A stretch of 64,000 bases of DNA, taken from the NCBI RefSeq assembly GCF_003589925.1, contig NZ_CP032382.1, positions 3,286,001-3,350,000 of the forward strand, given 5' to 3'. A program made the position numbers and the translations under genes. Positions 7,488-15,949 of the stretch are shown here, piece after piece. The stretch is from Chryseolinea soli (GTDB lineage Bacteria > Bacteroidota > Bacteroidia > Cytophagales > Cyclobacteriaceae). The notes beneath the pieces were generated by a model. The model searched no databases and was not told the origin of the DNA. It saw nothing but the letters and a program-made list of their open reading frames with translations. Each line of letters starts with the position of its first letter. The first letter of the stretch is position 1.

Positions 7488-10400
7488 CTAAGCCCCTTTG
7501 GCGCGGTCGAAATCTTTCGGATGGCAGTGGAACATTTCATTAAAAGATTTATAGAAATAAGACCGGCTGTTGAAACCGGTTTCGTAGATCACTTCGGAGA
7601 CACTCAGGTTGGTGTTTCTTAACAGGTCGGCCGCTTTTTTCAGGCGGTATTGTTTTATTAAGCCGTGTGGCGTCATGCCGGTGATGGTCTTCACTTTTTT
7701 GTACAGCGAAGCTTTGCTCATGCTGACGTGTTCGGCAATGGTGTCGGCGTTGAATTCGGGTTCGCTCAGGTGAAGCTGGATGCATTCGGTTATTTTGGAA
7801 AAGAAGTCGTCGTCTTTTTCGCCGATGCCGGTGGAGAGGTGGGTGAGCTCGAGGTCGTCGAGGTTTTTGAATTTTTTGCGGATCAGCTCCATGCGTTCGA
7901 TCAGCTTTTCGATGCGGATAAAAAGATGTTCGGGGTGAAAAGGTTTGGGAATGTAAGAATCCGCGCCAACCTGGAGCCCTTCGATGCGGTTCTCGATCTC
8001 TCCTTTGGCCGTCAGCAGGATCACGGGGATGTGACTGCTTTGAATATCCTCCTTGATGTTCTTGCACAACGTGAGGCCATCCATGTCGGGCATGATCACG
8101 TCGCTGATCACCAGGTCGATGCGTTCTTCTTCGAGGATCTCCAGGGCCTTTTTTCCGTTACGGGCTTTATAGATCTTGTACTTATCGGAAAGCATGTTCT
8201 CGAGCAACGAGATGATATTGACATTGTCGTCCACCACCAGCAGCGAATAGGCATGCGCATTTGCAGCAGCGTTCAGGGCCTTTTCGGGTTGATCCGTCAC
8301 GTAGTGATTGGTGTCAAACTCAAGGGATATTTTCTCCACCAGGTTCGAAGAGGGGAGGATCATGGCATTTTCTTCCGGCAGATCAAGATAGTATTCGCGG
8401 GCGACCGGGATCATCACGGTGAAGGTGCTGCCTTTTCCGATCTTGCTTTCTACCTGTATTTCTCCCCGGTGTATTTGCACCATGCTTTTGGTGAGTGACA
8501 GCCCGATGCCGGTGCTTTTGGCAAAACCATTGGGGTCGAGCACTTCCGCCGGGTTGTGGTAGAAGCTTTCAAAGATCTTGTTCCGGTTCTCTTCGGCAAT
8601 GCCGATGCCTTCATCGCGGATGGTGAAAAACGCCCGGCCTTCCCGTTCCTTCAGCGACACGCTGATCATGCCTCCCTTTGTATTGTACTTGATGCCGTTG
8701 GAGATCAGGTTGATCAGGATCTTTTCTATTTTTTTATAGTCGACCCGCGCGGGCAGCGATTCCGGCTCCGGATAAAATTCAAGATGCACCTCATAGTCGG
8801 TCGCATGCTGCTGGAAGGACTCCACGATTTCCTGCGTGAAGGGTACGAGGTCGATCGTCGAGAGCGTCAGCATGTCCTTGCCGCTTTCTATTTTCCGGAA
8901 CTGGATGAGTTCGTCGATCAACTTCTGAAGCCGCAGCGAGTTGCTGTAGACCGTTTTCAGCTGCTGCTGGTCATTGACGTCCTTGTTCTTGTGCAACAGG
9001 GAGGCTACCGGGCCGAGGATCAAGGTTAGCGGAGTGCGGAACTCGTGGGCGACATTGGTGAAGAACTGCAGCTTGTAGTCGTTGAGCTCTTTTAACTGAA
9101 GGGCTTTAAATTTTTCAATCGCCAGCGCTTTCTTTGCCCGCGTTCTCCTCCGGATATACAGGATGATACCGAGTTGCAAGGCAATCGCCAGGAGGATATA
9201 GAACCCGTACGCCCAATACGTCTTCCAGAACGGTGGCGTCACGATGATGTTGATGGTTTTGGCTAGCGGAGCCCAATCGCCATTTTCATTGGTGTAGTTG
9301 ATGTTCAGCTTATATTGGCCCGGCGGAATGTTGGTCAGCGTCACGGCCTGCTGCTGACCGATGTAGTTCCAGTCTTTGTCAAAGTTCTCCAGGAAATAGG
9401 CGTATTCGCTTTTCTGTTTATTCCAGTAGTCCAGCGTCGTAAAGAAAAAGCTGATGAAGTTCTGATCATACTTCAGCGTCACGTTTTCGGTCCGGTCGAT
9501 ATTCTCGGTGAGGATCTGGCTGCCGTCGCGGGGCATGATCACGGCGTTCCGCACCTGAAATTCAGTGACCGTGAGGCGTGGGAAATAACTTTGTGTGTTC
9601 ACCTTGGTGGGGTAGACGACATCCAATCCTTCGATGCCGCCGAAGAAAAGTTTCTCAGAAGTCCTGGACCGGAATGCCGCGCCATCGGTGAACTCGTTGT
9701 TCTGCAAGCCGTCGTTCGTATCAAAATTCTTGAACGTATTTTTCGCGGCATCGTGCATGACCAGGCCGTGGTTCGTCGAGAGCCAGATGTTGCCCTTCGG
9801 ATCTTCGAGTATGCCGTGGATGGTGTTGTTGGGTAGCCCCTCGTGTTGTGTGAAGTGCTCCAGGCGATAGGGCCTGCTTTGAAGGAAGAGCCGGTTCAAT
9901 CCGCCGCTGGTGCCGATCCAGAGTTGTTCATGCTGATCCAGGTACAGGCTCAGCACATCGTTGTTGCTCAGCCTGTTTTTGTCGCGTGGATCGGCTTGAA
10001 TGTGATCTTCAATTTTCTTGGTCAACGCATTGTACCGGTAGACGCCTCCTCCGCGTGTGCCAAACCAGAGGGTGTTTGGTTTTTCTTCTACGATGGCGTA
10101 CACAATATTGCTCTTGATCCAGATCGGCCGGCCTTTGTCGGGGTGCGACAGCTGATCATATTCCTTGAGCCGGTATCCGCGCGGGGTCTTGATCACTTTC
10201 AGGTGAATGATGCCATACCCGCTCGTGCCGAGCCAGATGTCGTTGAACGCATCCACGCAGATGGCATAGACCGAGCTGAACGAAAGGTCGTTGTCGTTTT
10301 CAAAGTCTTCCGGGAAGTGAAATATTTTGTGCGTGCCCGCTTCGATCATATCGATGCCTTCGCCGTCGAGACCTACCCAGATATTCCCTTCATGGTCTTT

Positions 10401-11624
10401 GTTAATAGAGAGCACGGCGTTGTTGCTCAGGCCATTCGTGGTGTTGACGATCTTTGTTTTTGTCTGGCCGGGATTGATAATGTTCAGTCCGCCGCCGCGC
10501 GTCCCAATATAGAGTGTCCCGGCATTGTCTTCGTAAACCGAGCGGATGATGCTGTGCGAAAGCTGACCGTTTTCCGGCTGGCCTTTCGGGATGGAGTAGA
10601 AAGTTTTTGCCCGCGTCAGAAATTTATAAACGCCATCACCATCGGTGCCCACCCACACGATGTCCTGTTTGGTTTCCGTGATGGTCAGGATCTTTATATG
10701 CGCTTTTGAAAAAGCCGGGAAATAGGAATTCATGGACTTGACTGAGAGTCCTTCGGCGGCTTCTGTGATCTTGAAAATATCCCCGGCCTCGGTGCCCAGC
10801 CAAAGCGCGGTGTGGTCAAGGTTTTCCGATAGCGAGGAGACGGTGACGCTTCCCAGATCAATATGGTCCGGTCCTTTTTCAGCATCGGCCAGATCATATA
10901 AGAGCAGTTGACCATCGGTGGTGGCGATGGCCAGCAGGTAACGCGTTCCAAGACGAAGAAAGGTGTGGAAGGCGATCGGCTTTCGGTTTGCCAGCTGTTT
11001 GCTGAACACCAACCGGTTGTTGACCGTACACACCAGCTTGCCATCACTGCCAAGAAGATACAGCAGTCCTTCATGTTGTCCAAGGTTGATCACGGACCGA
11101 AGCCACGATGCATCAACGCCTTCAAAGTTCACCGGCATGAACGCATTCTTTTCTGCCGCATACCGGCTGATGCCTTTGCCGATGAGGCTGGTCCACACCG
11201 CGGAGTCTGCGCCGATGCAGGCGCGGATATTGTATTCCAGGAATGGAATGTCGTTCAGGCTGTCGAGGTAAGTTTGAAACGAGTCGGTGGTGCGGTTGTA
11301 TTTGTTGATACCCTGGTGGGTCACGATCCACAGGTTTCCTTTTCCGTCTTCCAGGAAATTTCGGATAATGTTGTTGCTGATCGTCCCTTTCAGGAAAGGA
11401 TCGGGCTTGTATACTTTAATAGAGCTGCCGTCATAGCGGTTCAGTCCGTCCCAGGTGCCCAGCCATACATAGTCATATTGATCCATGTAGACCGAAGTGA
11501 TCGCGCTGTTGGAGAGTTTTGCCCTTTTGTCGACATGCTGAAAGGGCCAGGGGGAAGCACTGTCGCCCTGTACCAGATTCGATAGCGCCGTAAGAAGCAG
11601 AACACCAAACATGATACCGGCCAT
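7488..11624 (-). CDS. Hybrid two-component system regulator (propeller sensor, histidine kinase, REC, AraC HTH)
   Basis: 1378 residues with the full HTCS plan. A signal peptide is followed by a periplasmic two-bladed propeller sensor built of repeated units such as YVWLGTWDGLNRYD and LWIGTSGGLNRLF (about 25-690). A Y_Y_Y domain (about 720-800) and one membrane span (about 805-828) come next. The kinase has its phospho-His in NVAHEFRTPLTLILGP (about 858), then a HATPase domain (DEGIGIAEENRNKIFESFY). The receiver domain has VVDDN near 1130 and phospho-Asp in VISDVIMPDMDG near 1173, and the C-terminal 100 residues are an AraC DNA-binding domain. HTCS proteins sense a glycan breakdown product in the periplasm and switch on the linked PUL. 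The divergent GH130-SusCD operon begins about 210 bp away and is its expected target. Confidence 0.97.
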   Translation of the reverse strand: MAGIMFGVLLLTALSNLVQGDSASPWPFQHVDKRAKLSNSAITSVYMDQYDYVWLGTWDGLNRYDGSSIKVYKPDPFLKGTISNNIIRNFLEDGKGNLWIVTHQGINKYNRTTDSFQTYLDSLNDIPFLEYNIRACIGADSAVWTSLIGKGISRYAAEKNAFMPVNFEGVDASWLRSVINLGQHEGLLYLLGSDGKLVCTVNNRLVFSKQLANRKPIAFHTFLRLGTRYLLAIATTDGQLLLYDLADAEKGPDHIDLGSVTVSSLSENLDHTALWLGTEAGDIFKITEAAEGLSVKSMNSYFPAFSKAHIKILTITETKQDIVWVGTDGDGVYKFLTRAKTFYSIPKGQPENGQLSHSIIRSVYEDNAGTLYIGTRGGGLNIINPGQTKTKIVNTTNGLSNNAVLSINKDHEGNIWVGLDGEGIDMIEAGTHKIFHFPEDFENDNDLSFSSVYAICVDAFNDIWLGTSGYGIIHLKVIKTPRGYRLKEYDQLSHPDKGRPIWIKSNIVYAIVEEKPNTLWFGTRGGGVYRYNALTKKIEDHIQADPRDKNRLSNNDVLSLYLDQHEQLWIGTSGGLNRLFLQSRPYRLEHFTQHEGLPNNTIHGILEDPKGNIWLSTNHGLVMHDAAKNTFKNFDTNDGLQNNEFTDGAAFRSRTSEKLFFGGIEGLDVVYPTKVNTQSYFPRLTVTEFQVRNAVIMPRDGSQILTENIDRTENVTLKYDQNFISFFFTTLDYWNKQKSEYAYFLENFDKDWNYIGQQQAVTLTNIPPGQYKLNINYTNENGDWAPLAKTINIIVTPPFWKTYWAYGFYILLAIALQLGIILYIRRRTRAKKALAIEKFKALQLKELNDYKLQFFTNVAHEFRTPLTLILGPVASLLHKNKDVNDQQQLKTVYSNSLRLQKLIDELIQFRKIESGKDMLTLSTIDLVPFTQEIVESFQQHATDYEVHLEFYPEPESLPARVDYKKIEKILINLISNGIKYNTKGGMISVSLKEREGRAFFTIRDEGIGIAEENRNKIFESFYHNPAEVLDPNGFAKSTGIGLSLTKSMVQIHRGEIQVESKIGKGSTFTVMIPVAREYYLDLPEENAMILPSSNLVEKISLEFDTNHYVTDQPEKALNAAANAHAYSLLVVDDNVNIISLLENMLSDKYKIYKARNGKKALEILEEERIDLVISDVIMPDMDGLTLCKNIKEDIQSSHIPVILLTAKGEIENRIEGLQVGADSYIPKPFHPEHLFIRIEKLIERMELIRKKFKNLDDLELTHLSTGIGEKDDDFFSKITECIQLHLSEPEFNADTIAEHVSMSKASLYKKVKTITGMTPHGLIKQYRLKKAADLLRNTNLSVSEVIYETGFNSRSYFYKSFNEMFHCHPKDFDRAKGA

Positions 11625-11831
11625 TCAAGGGGGCCTATACAAACCTAAAGATTCCGGCGCTGGCAAACTCCATTTATTTGTCCACCCGGGTGCTTTTGTG
11701 TCCAGCCGGTTCTCAATTTCCAAGGTTGATAACCGGGAGAACTTAATAAAAAGGATGGCGGACAGGTTGGGGGGCGATTTTGGTCACATTGCGCCATGCA
11801 ATCGAGTGCTATTTCGATTGCAACCCTAACC
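11625..11831. promoter_or_regulatory. Divergent control region between HTCS regulator and PUL operon
   Basis: 207 bp between divergent genes, so it must hold the PUL promoter and probably the HTCS binding site. A weak Bacteroidota-type promoter can be drawn as TTG at 11789-11791, 18 bp, then TATTTCG at 11810-11816. It would place transcription start just before the ATG at 11832 and after the ATG at 11796, favouring the later start for the GH130 gene. I see no clear long inverted repeat. Confidence 0.4.
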
Positions 11832-12899
11832 ATGGAGAATGCACTTGCGATCGATCTTGCCAAAAGATTCAAACAAAATCCCCTGCTCAAACCGGCGGAT
11901 CTGGAGCCCAGCCGGGCTGGGATGGTCATTGAATGCCTGCTGAACCCGGGCGTTTTCAGATTCCAGGACATGACCTGGTTGCTGGTCCGCGTGGCCGAGC
12001 GCCCCGTGCAGCAGGCAGGGCACATCAGTGTACCTATATATAATGACTACGGGGGAATCGAGATCCTCCACTTCCGGAAGACCGATCCCGACCTGGATGG
12101 TTCCGACCCACGGGTGATCCGCTACAAAGGAAAAGATTACCTCACCACCCTCTCGCATCTCCGGTTGGTTTGCAGCCCTGATGGGAAAGTATTTCACGAG
12201 CCGGAAGGCTATACTCCCATCTTCGGAAAGGACAAACTCGAAGCTTACGGCATCGAGGATTGCCGCGTCACCGAGATCGAAGGGACCTTCAACCTCACGT
12301 ATACGATGGTGTCGGCGTTGGGCGTGGGCGTTGGATTGATCCAGACGAAAGATTGGAACAGCTACGATCGCAGGGGCATGATCTTTCCGCCCCATAATAA
12401 AGACTGCGCCATTTTTGAAGAGAAGATCAACGGAAAATATTACGCACTGCACCGCCCCAGCAGCCCGCAGTTGGGTGGGAATTTTATCTGGCTGTCGGAG
12501 TCGCCCGACCTGATCCATTGGGGAAATCACAAATGCATTGCCACGACGCGCGCAAATATGTGGGACAGCGCGCGGATCGGGGCCGGTGCAGCACCCATCA
12601 AAACCTCCGAGGGCTGGCTGGAGATCTATCACGGCGCGGATGCCGATCACCGGTATTGTCTTGGCGCCTTACTGCTCGATCTGAACGACCCTTCCAACGT
12701 ACTGGCTAGAACCGAATTTCCCTTGATGGAACCCTCGGAGCCCTATGAATTAAAAGGATTCTTTGGCAACGTGGTCTTCACCAATGGCCACCTGGTGAAA
12801 GAGGATACCATCTCCCTATACTACGGCGCCAGCGACGAAGTGATCTGCGGCGCCGAATTGTCTGTCAAATCTATACTCCGGACGCTTTTAATAAAATAA
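11832..12899 (+). CDS. GH130 family beta-mannoside phosphorylase/hydrolase
   Basis: 355 residues with the five-bladed propeller pattern of GH130. Blocks visible are RFKQNPLLKP at the N-terminus, NPGVF, DPRVIRYKGKDYLTTLSHLR, the IEDCRVTEIEG block, RPSSPQLGG, and WDSARIGAGAAPIKTSEGWLEIYHG. GH130 enzymes phosphorolyse (some hydrolyse) beta-mannosidic links such as beta-1,4-mannosyl-glucose or mannosyl-GlcNAc. The family is cytoplasmic or periplasmic; no signal peptide is seen, so this one is probably cytoplasmic. It is the first gene of the PUL and sits 4 bp before an MFS transporter, a pair typical of uptake followed by phosphorolysis. Start at 11832; an upstream ATG at 11796 adds 12 residues unlike the family. 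Confidence 0.92.
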   Translation: MENALAIDLAKRFKQNPLLKPADLEPSRAGMVIECLLNPGVFRFQDMTWLLVRVAERPVQQAGHISVPIYNDYGGIEILHFRKTDPDLDGSDPRVIRYKGKDYLTTLSHLRLVCSPDGKVFHEPEGYTPIFGKDKLEAYGIEDCRVTEIEGTFNLTYTMVSALGVGVGLIQTKDWNSYDRRGMIFPPHNKDCAIFEEKINGKYYALHRPSSPQLGGNFIWLSESPDLIHWGNHKCIATTRANMWDSARIGAGAAPIKTSEGWLEIYHGADADHRYCLGALLLDLNDPSNVLARTEFPLMEPSEPYELKGFFGNVVFTNGHLVKEDTISLYYGASDEVICGAELSVKSILRTLLIK

Positions 12900-12903
12900 G
12901 CCC

Positions 12904-14169
12904 ATGACGTTAACTGCCCTATTAAAAAAGCCACAGGAAGAATATCAATACTTCCTGCACATGCCGAGAGAGATGCGTGTGCTGCTGGTGACCAACATGA
13001 TCTATGCGTTTGTGCTTCCGGTCATCGAGATATTTGTGGGCGCCTACATCATGCGCAGCTCGAATGATCCGAAAATTGTCGCCGTCTATCAGCTGACCGT
13101 ATACACGGGTATTCCGATAACCTTTTTGCTCAATGGTTTTTTGCTGAGCCGCATAAAAATTTCCACGCTGTACAGTTTCGGGATGCTATTGAGCGGCCTT
13201 TCCATGCTGGTGATGATGAGCCTCCAAAATCTTTCGGTGGCCGGCGTGGGAATAGCCGGGATCCTGATGGGATGCTCCTTTGGTTTCTTCTGGTCTAACC
13301 GCGACCTGTTGGCGTTGAACACAACGAATGATTCCAACCGGAACTACTACTACGGACTGGAGACTTTCTTTTATACCATCACTTTTATTCTGGTCCCCGT
13401 TGTCGTCGGTGCGTTTCTGGCCACGGCGGATTCGCGCAGATGGTTTGGTGGCAATATGAGCAGCGGCTATCAGATGGTGACGATCGTCGTGTTCCTGCTC
13501 ACGATACTTTCCAGCGTGGTGATCCACAAGGAGAAATTCAAAAATCCCGAAGAGAAAAAATTCCTCTACTTCAAATTTCACACGCTGTGGAGAAAAATGC
13601 TGACGCTGGCCGGGCTAAAAGGTTTGGCGCAAGGCTACCTGGTTACGGCGCCGGCGATCCTGATCATGCGCATGGTGGGTAACGAAGGTTCCCTGGGATT
13701 GGCCCAGGGTGTGAGTGGTGTAATAACGGCTTTGATGCTGTACCTCCTGGGGCGCACGACAAAACCCGAACATCGCATTTACATTTTCTCTGCCGGACTG
13801 GCCATCTTCTTGTTGGGCACGCTGGTCAACGGCATCCTCTTCTCGGCGTTTGGTGTGATGGTGTTTGTCCTGTGCAAAGTGCTGTTCCAGCCGCTGCACG
13901 ACATTGCGTACTTCCCCATCCAGATGCAGGTGATCGATGTGGTTTCCAAAATTGAAAAACGGAACAAGTTCACCTACATCTTCAACCATGAGTTCGGACT
14001 TTACGTCGGCAGGTTCCTGGGGCTGGGGCTTTTCATCGCCTTTGCCACCTACATCTCCGAGAGCTTTGCTTTAAAATATTCGCTGATCGTGATCGCCGTT
14101 GTTCAGCTGGCTTCCATACCGTTGGCGAGACATATTGTTCGGGAATCTTATAAACTACAAACGTCATGA
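12904..14169 (+). CDS. MFS transporter, probably for PUL-derived oligosaccharide
   Basis: 421 residues and about twelve hydrophobic spans, with an Arg/Lys-rich cytoplasmic linker near the middle (VIHKEKFKNPEEKKFLYF, about residues 200-217). This is the usual six plus six plan of the major facilitator superfamily. The pair of a GH130 enzyme and an MFS protein is common in Bacteroidota mannoside loci, where the transporter carries a disaccharide over the inner membrane for cytoplasmic phosphorolysis. Direct coupling to neighbours is visible: 4 bp behind the GH130 stop and an ATGA overlap with the next gene. Substrate identity is inferred from context only. Confidence 0.9.
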   Translation: MTLTALLKKPQEEYQYFLHMPREMRVLLVTNMIYAFVLPVIEIFVGAYIMRSSNDPKIVAVYQLTVYTGIPITFLLNGFLLSRIKISTLYSFGMLLSGLSMLVMMSLQNLSVAGVGIAGILMGCSFGFFWSNRDLLALNTTNDSNRNYYYGLETFFYTITFILVPVVVGAFLATADSRRWFGGNMSSGYQMVTIVVFLLTILSSVVIHKEKFKNPEEKKFLYFKFHTLWRKMLTLAGLKGLAQGYLVTAPAILIMRMVGNEGSLGLAQGVSGVITALMLYLLGRTTKPEHRIYIFSAGLAIFLLGTLVNGILFSAFGVMVFVLCKVLFQPLHDIAYFPIQMQVIDVVSKIEKRNKFTYIFNHEFGLYVGRFLGLGLFIAFATYISESFALKYSLIVIAVVQLASIPLARHIVRESYKLQTS

Positions 14170-15938
14170 TCTTACTGAAGAAGATACGGAATGAGAAGCG
14201 GATCGGAGCCCGGGGACAGGTATACTTCCTGCTTGCTTTACTATTCGTTACCGCCTGTCATCCGAAACCTGAAAAAGTCCAGCAAGTCGTCATCGACCGC
14301 ATCGCGATGATGCCGGACGAGCCCTCACCTTTTAAGATGACGGATTGGTACGAGAAGGCGCACCACTTTGATCAGTATGTATTCAACCTCGAGCTGAAAG
14401 GCCAGTATCTTCCATTCATCTGGATCGACAGTGCAAAGCGGAACATGCCGCAAAACACCTTTGGTATGTTCACCGTCATCGGCGACACACGACAAGGACC
14501 TGCCGGGAACAAAGAGTATCACGAAGCCCTATGCGCCATGGGTTCCTTACTGGGTGCGGGACTGGTGGGGATCGATAAAACGCATCAGAATGGATTCAAC
14601 TATGTGAAGATGACGCAGAATTATTTCAATTCTGCCAACGGCTGGAACATCATGATGAACAACACCAATCCCGCCGTCGCTTCGTTGGGGGGTGGCTATG
14701 GCCGCGACTGGTGGTATGATGTGTTCCCGAATGTTTTATACTACGGCCTCTGCGAGTTGTTTCCCAACGTACCCCAGGCCGATAGCCTCCAGCACATCAT
14801 CGCCGAGCAATTCTTTAAAGCGGACTCGGTGTTGAAAGGAAATTATGATTACTCCTACTTCGACTACAGCCAGATGAAGGGTGTGTCCAACAACATCCCG
14901 CATCAGCAGGATGTTGCTGCCGGTCATGCGTATGTATTGCTCTGTGCCTATGAGAAATTCGGTGACGAACGTTACCTGCGTGGCGCCAAGTCGGCGATGG
15001 ATGCGTTTGTGAATCAGAAAGAAAGTCGCTTCTATGAAGTGCTCATGCCGTTTGGCGCGTTGGTGGCCGCGCGACTGAATGCGGAACACGGCACAAATTA
15101 TCCCGTGAAAAAGATCCTCGACTGGACCTTCGAAGGCTGCAAGGCAAAAGACGGCAGGACCGGCTGGGGCGTGATCGCCGAACGCTGGAACGAATATGAT
15201 GTGCACGGTTTGCAGGGAAGCATTACCGATGGCGGCGGCTACGCATTTCTGATGAACTCCTTTGATATGTCGTGGCCCTTGGTGCCGATGGTGAAGTACG
15301 ACAGCCGCTACGCCGAAGCGATCGGCAAATGGATGCTGAACGTGAGCAACGCCGCCCGGTTATTTTATCCCTACGATATCGACGACCAGCATCAATGGCT
15401 GCCCGAGAAAAAGGAGATCACCAAGAATGTCATTGCCTATGAAGGACTTCGCAAGGAAGACTATATATATAAGAAAGCATCCTTAAAGGGAACCAGTCCC
15501 GTTGCCCTGGGCGATGGCCCGCAGTGGGTGAAGGGCCAGCCGGAAACGTCCATGTTCAGTTTGTACAGTTCTGCCCAGGTGGGGATCTTCGGCGCGATCG
15601 TCAAAAAAACGAACGTTGAGAAAATACTCCAGCTTAACTGCACCGCCACAGACTTCTACCAGAAGAATTCACTGCCGACGTACTTGTATTATAACCCATA
15701 CGATACGCTGAAGTCGGTTTGCTTTTACAACACCGGCAAAGAAAAAGTAGACCTCTACGACGCGCTCACCCACGAGTATGTCAGCCGGGACGTAACGGAA
15801 GAAAACTGCTTTGAGATCCCGTCGAAGAAAGCGCGGCTCATTGTGGTGTTGCCTTCCGGAAGTAAAATGGAGATCCACGATGGAAAGTATACCATCGGCT
15901 CCAAGATCGTCGCCTATATCCCCTCACTAGCCCGATAA
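14166..15938 (+). CDS. Lipoprotein of an unassigned toroid-like carbohydrate-locus family
   Basis: 590 residues. The signal peptide ends in a lipobox (LLFVTAC, lipidated Cys about residue 31), so it is a lipoprotein. The body is helix-rich with conserved acidic and aromatic motifs: GAGLVGIDKTHQNGFNY, GRDWWYDVFPNV, TGWGVIAERWNEYDVHG, DGGGYAFLMNSFDMSWPLVP. A C-terminal beta-sandwich-like part (about 490-590) carries YNPYDTLKSVCFYNTG. I cannot place it in a numbered glycoside hydrolase family; the layout suggests an alpha/alpha toroid plus a beta domain, as in many glycosidases and lyases. A second member is encoded at 21757-24864. Position between transporter and SusC fits glycan cleavage at the outer membrane or in the periplasm. 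Confidence 0.75.
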   Translation: MILLKKIRNEKRIGARGQVYFLLALLFVTACHPKPEKVQQVVIDRIAMMPDEPSPFKMTDWYEKAHHFDQYVFNLELKGQYLPFIWIDSAKRNMPQNTFGMFTVIGDTRQGPAGNKEYHEALCAMGSLLGAGLVGIDKTHQNGFNYVKMTQNYFNSANGWNIMMNNTNPAVASLGGGYGRDWWYDVFPNVLYYGLCELFPNVPQADSLQHIIAEQFFKADSVLKGNYDYSYFDYSQMKGVSNNIPHQQDVAAGHAYVLLCAYEKFGDERYLRGAKSAMDAFVNQKESRFYEVLMPFGALVAARLNAEHGTNYPVKKILDWTFEGCKAKDGRTGWGVIAERWNEYDVHGLQGSITDGGGYAFLMNSFDMSWPLVPMVKYDSRYAEAIGKWMLNVSNAARLFYPYDIDDQHQWLPEKKEITKNVIAYEGLRKEDYIYKKASLKGTSPVALGDGPQWVKGQPETSMFSLYSSAQVGIFGAIVKKTNVEKILQLNCTATDFYQKNSLPTYLYYNPYDTLKSVCFYNTGKEKVDLYDALTHEYVSRDVTEENCFEIPSKKARLIVVLPSGSKMEIHDGKYTIGSKIVAYIPSLAR

Positions 15939-15949
15939 AGTTCAAGTCT

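Noticed and set aside
7465..7490. Short stretch resembling a tRNA T-arm and 3' end on the leftward strand (GGCTCGATTCCTATC followed by AGGATCCA)
   Set aside because: It overlaps the end of the regulator gene, only four of five stem pairs form, and no anticodon arm is upstream; the likeness is probably chance.
8556..10709. Long rightward open frames inside the hybrid two-component gene
   Set aside because: They are antisense frames kept open by codon bias in a high-quality leftward gene with continuous domains.
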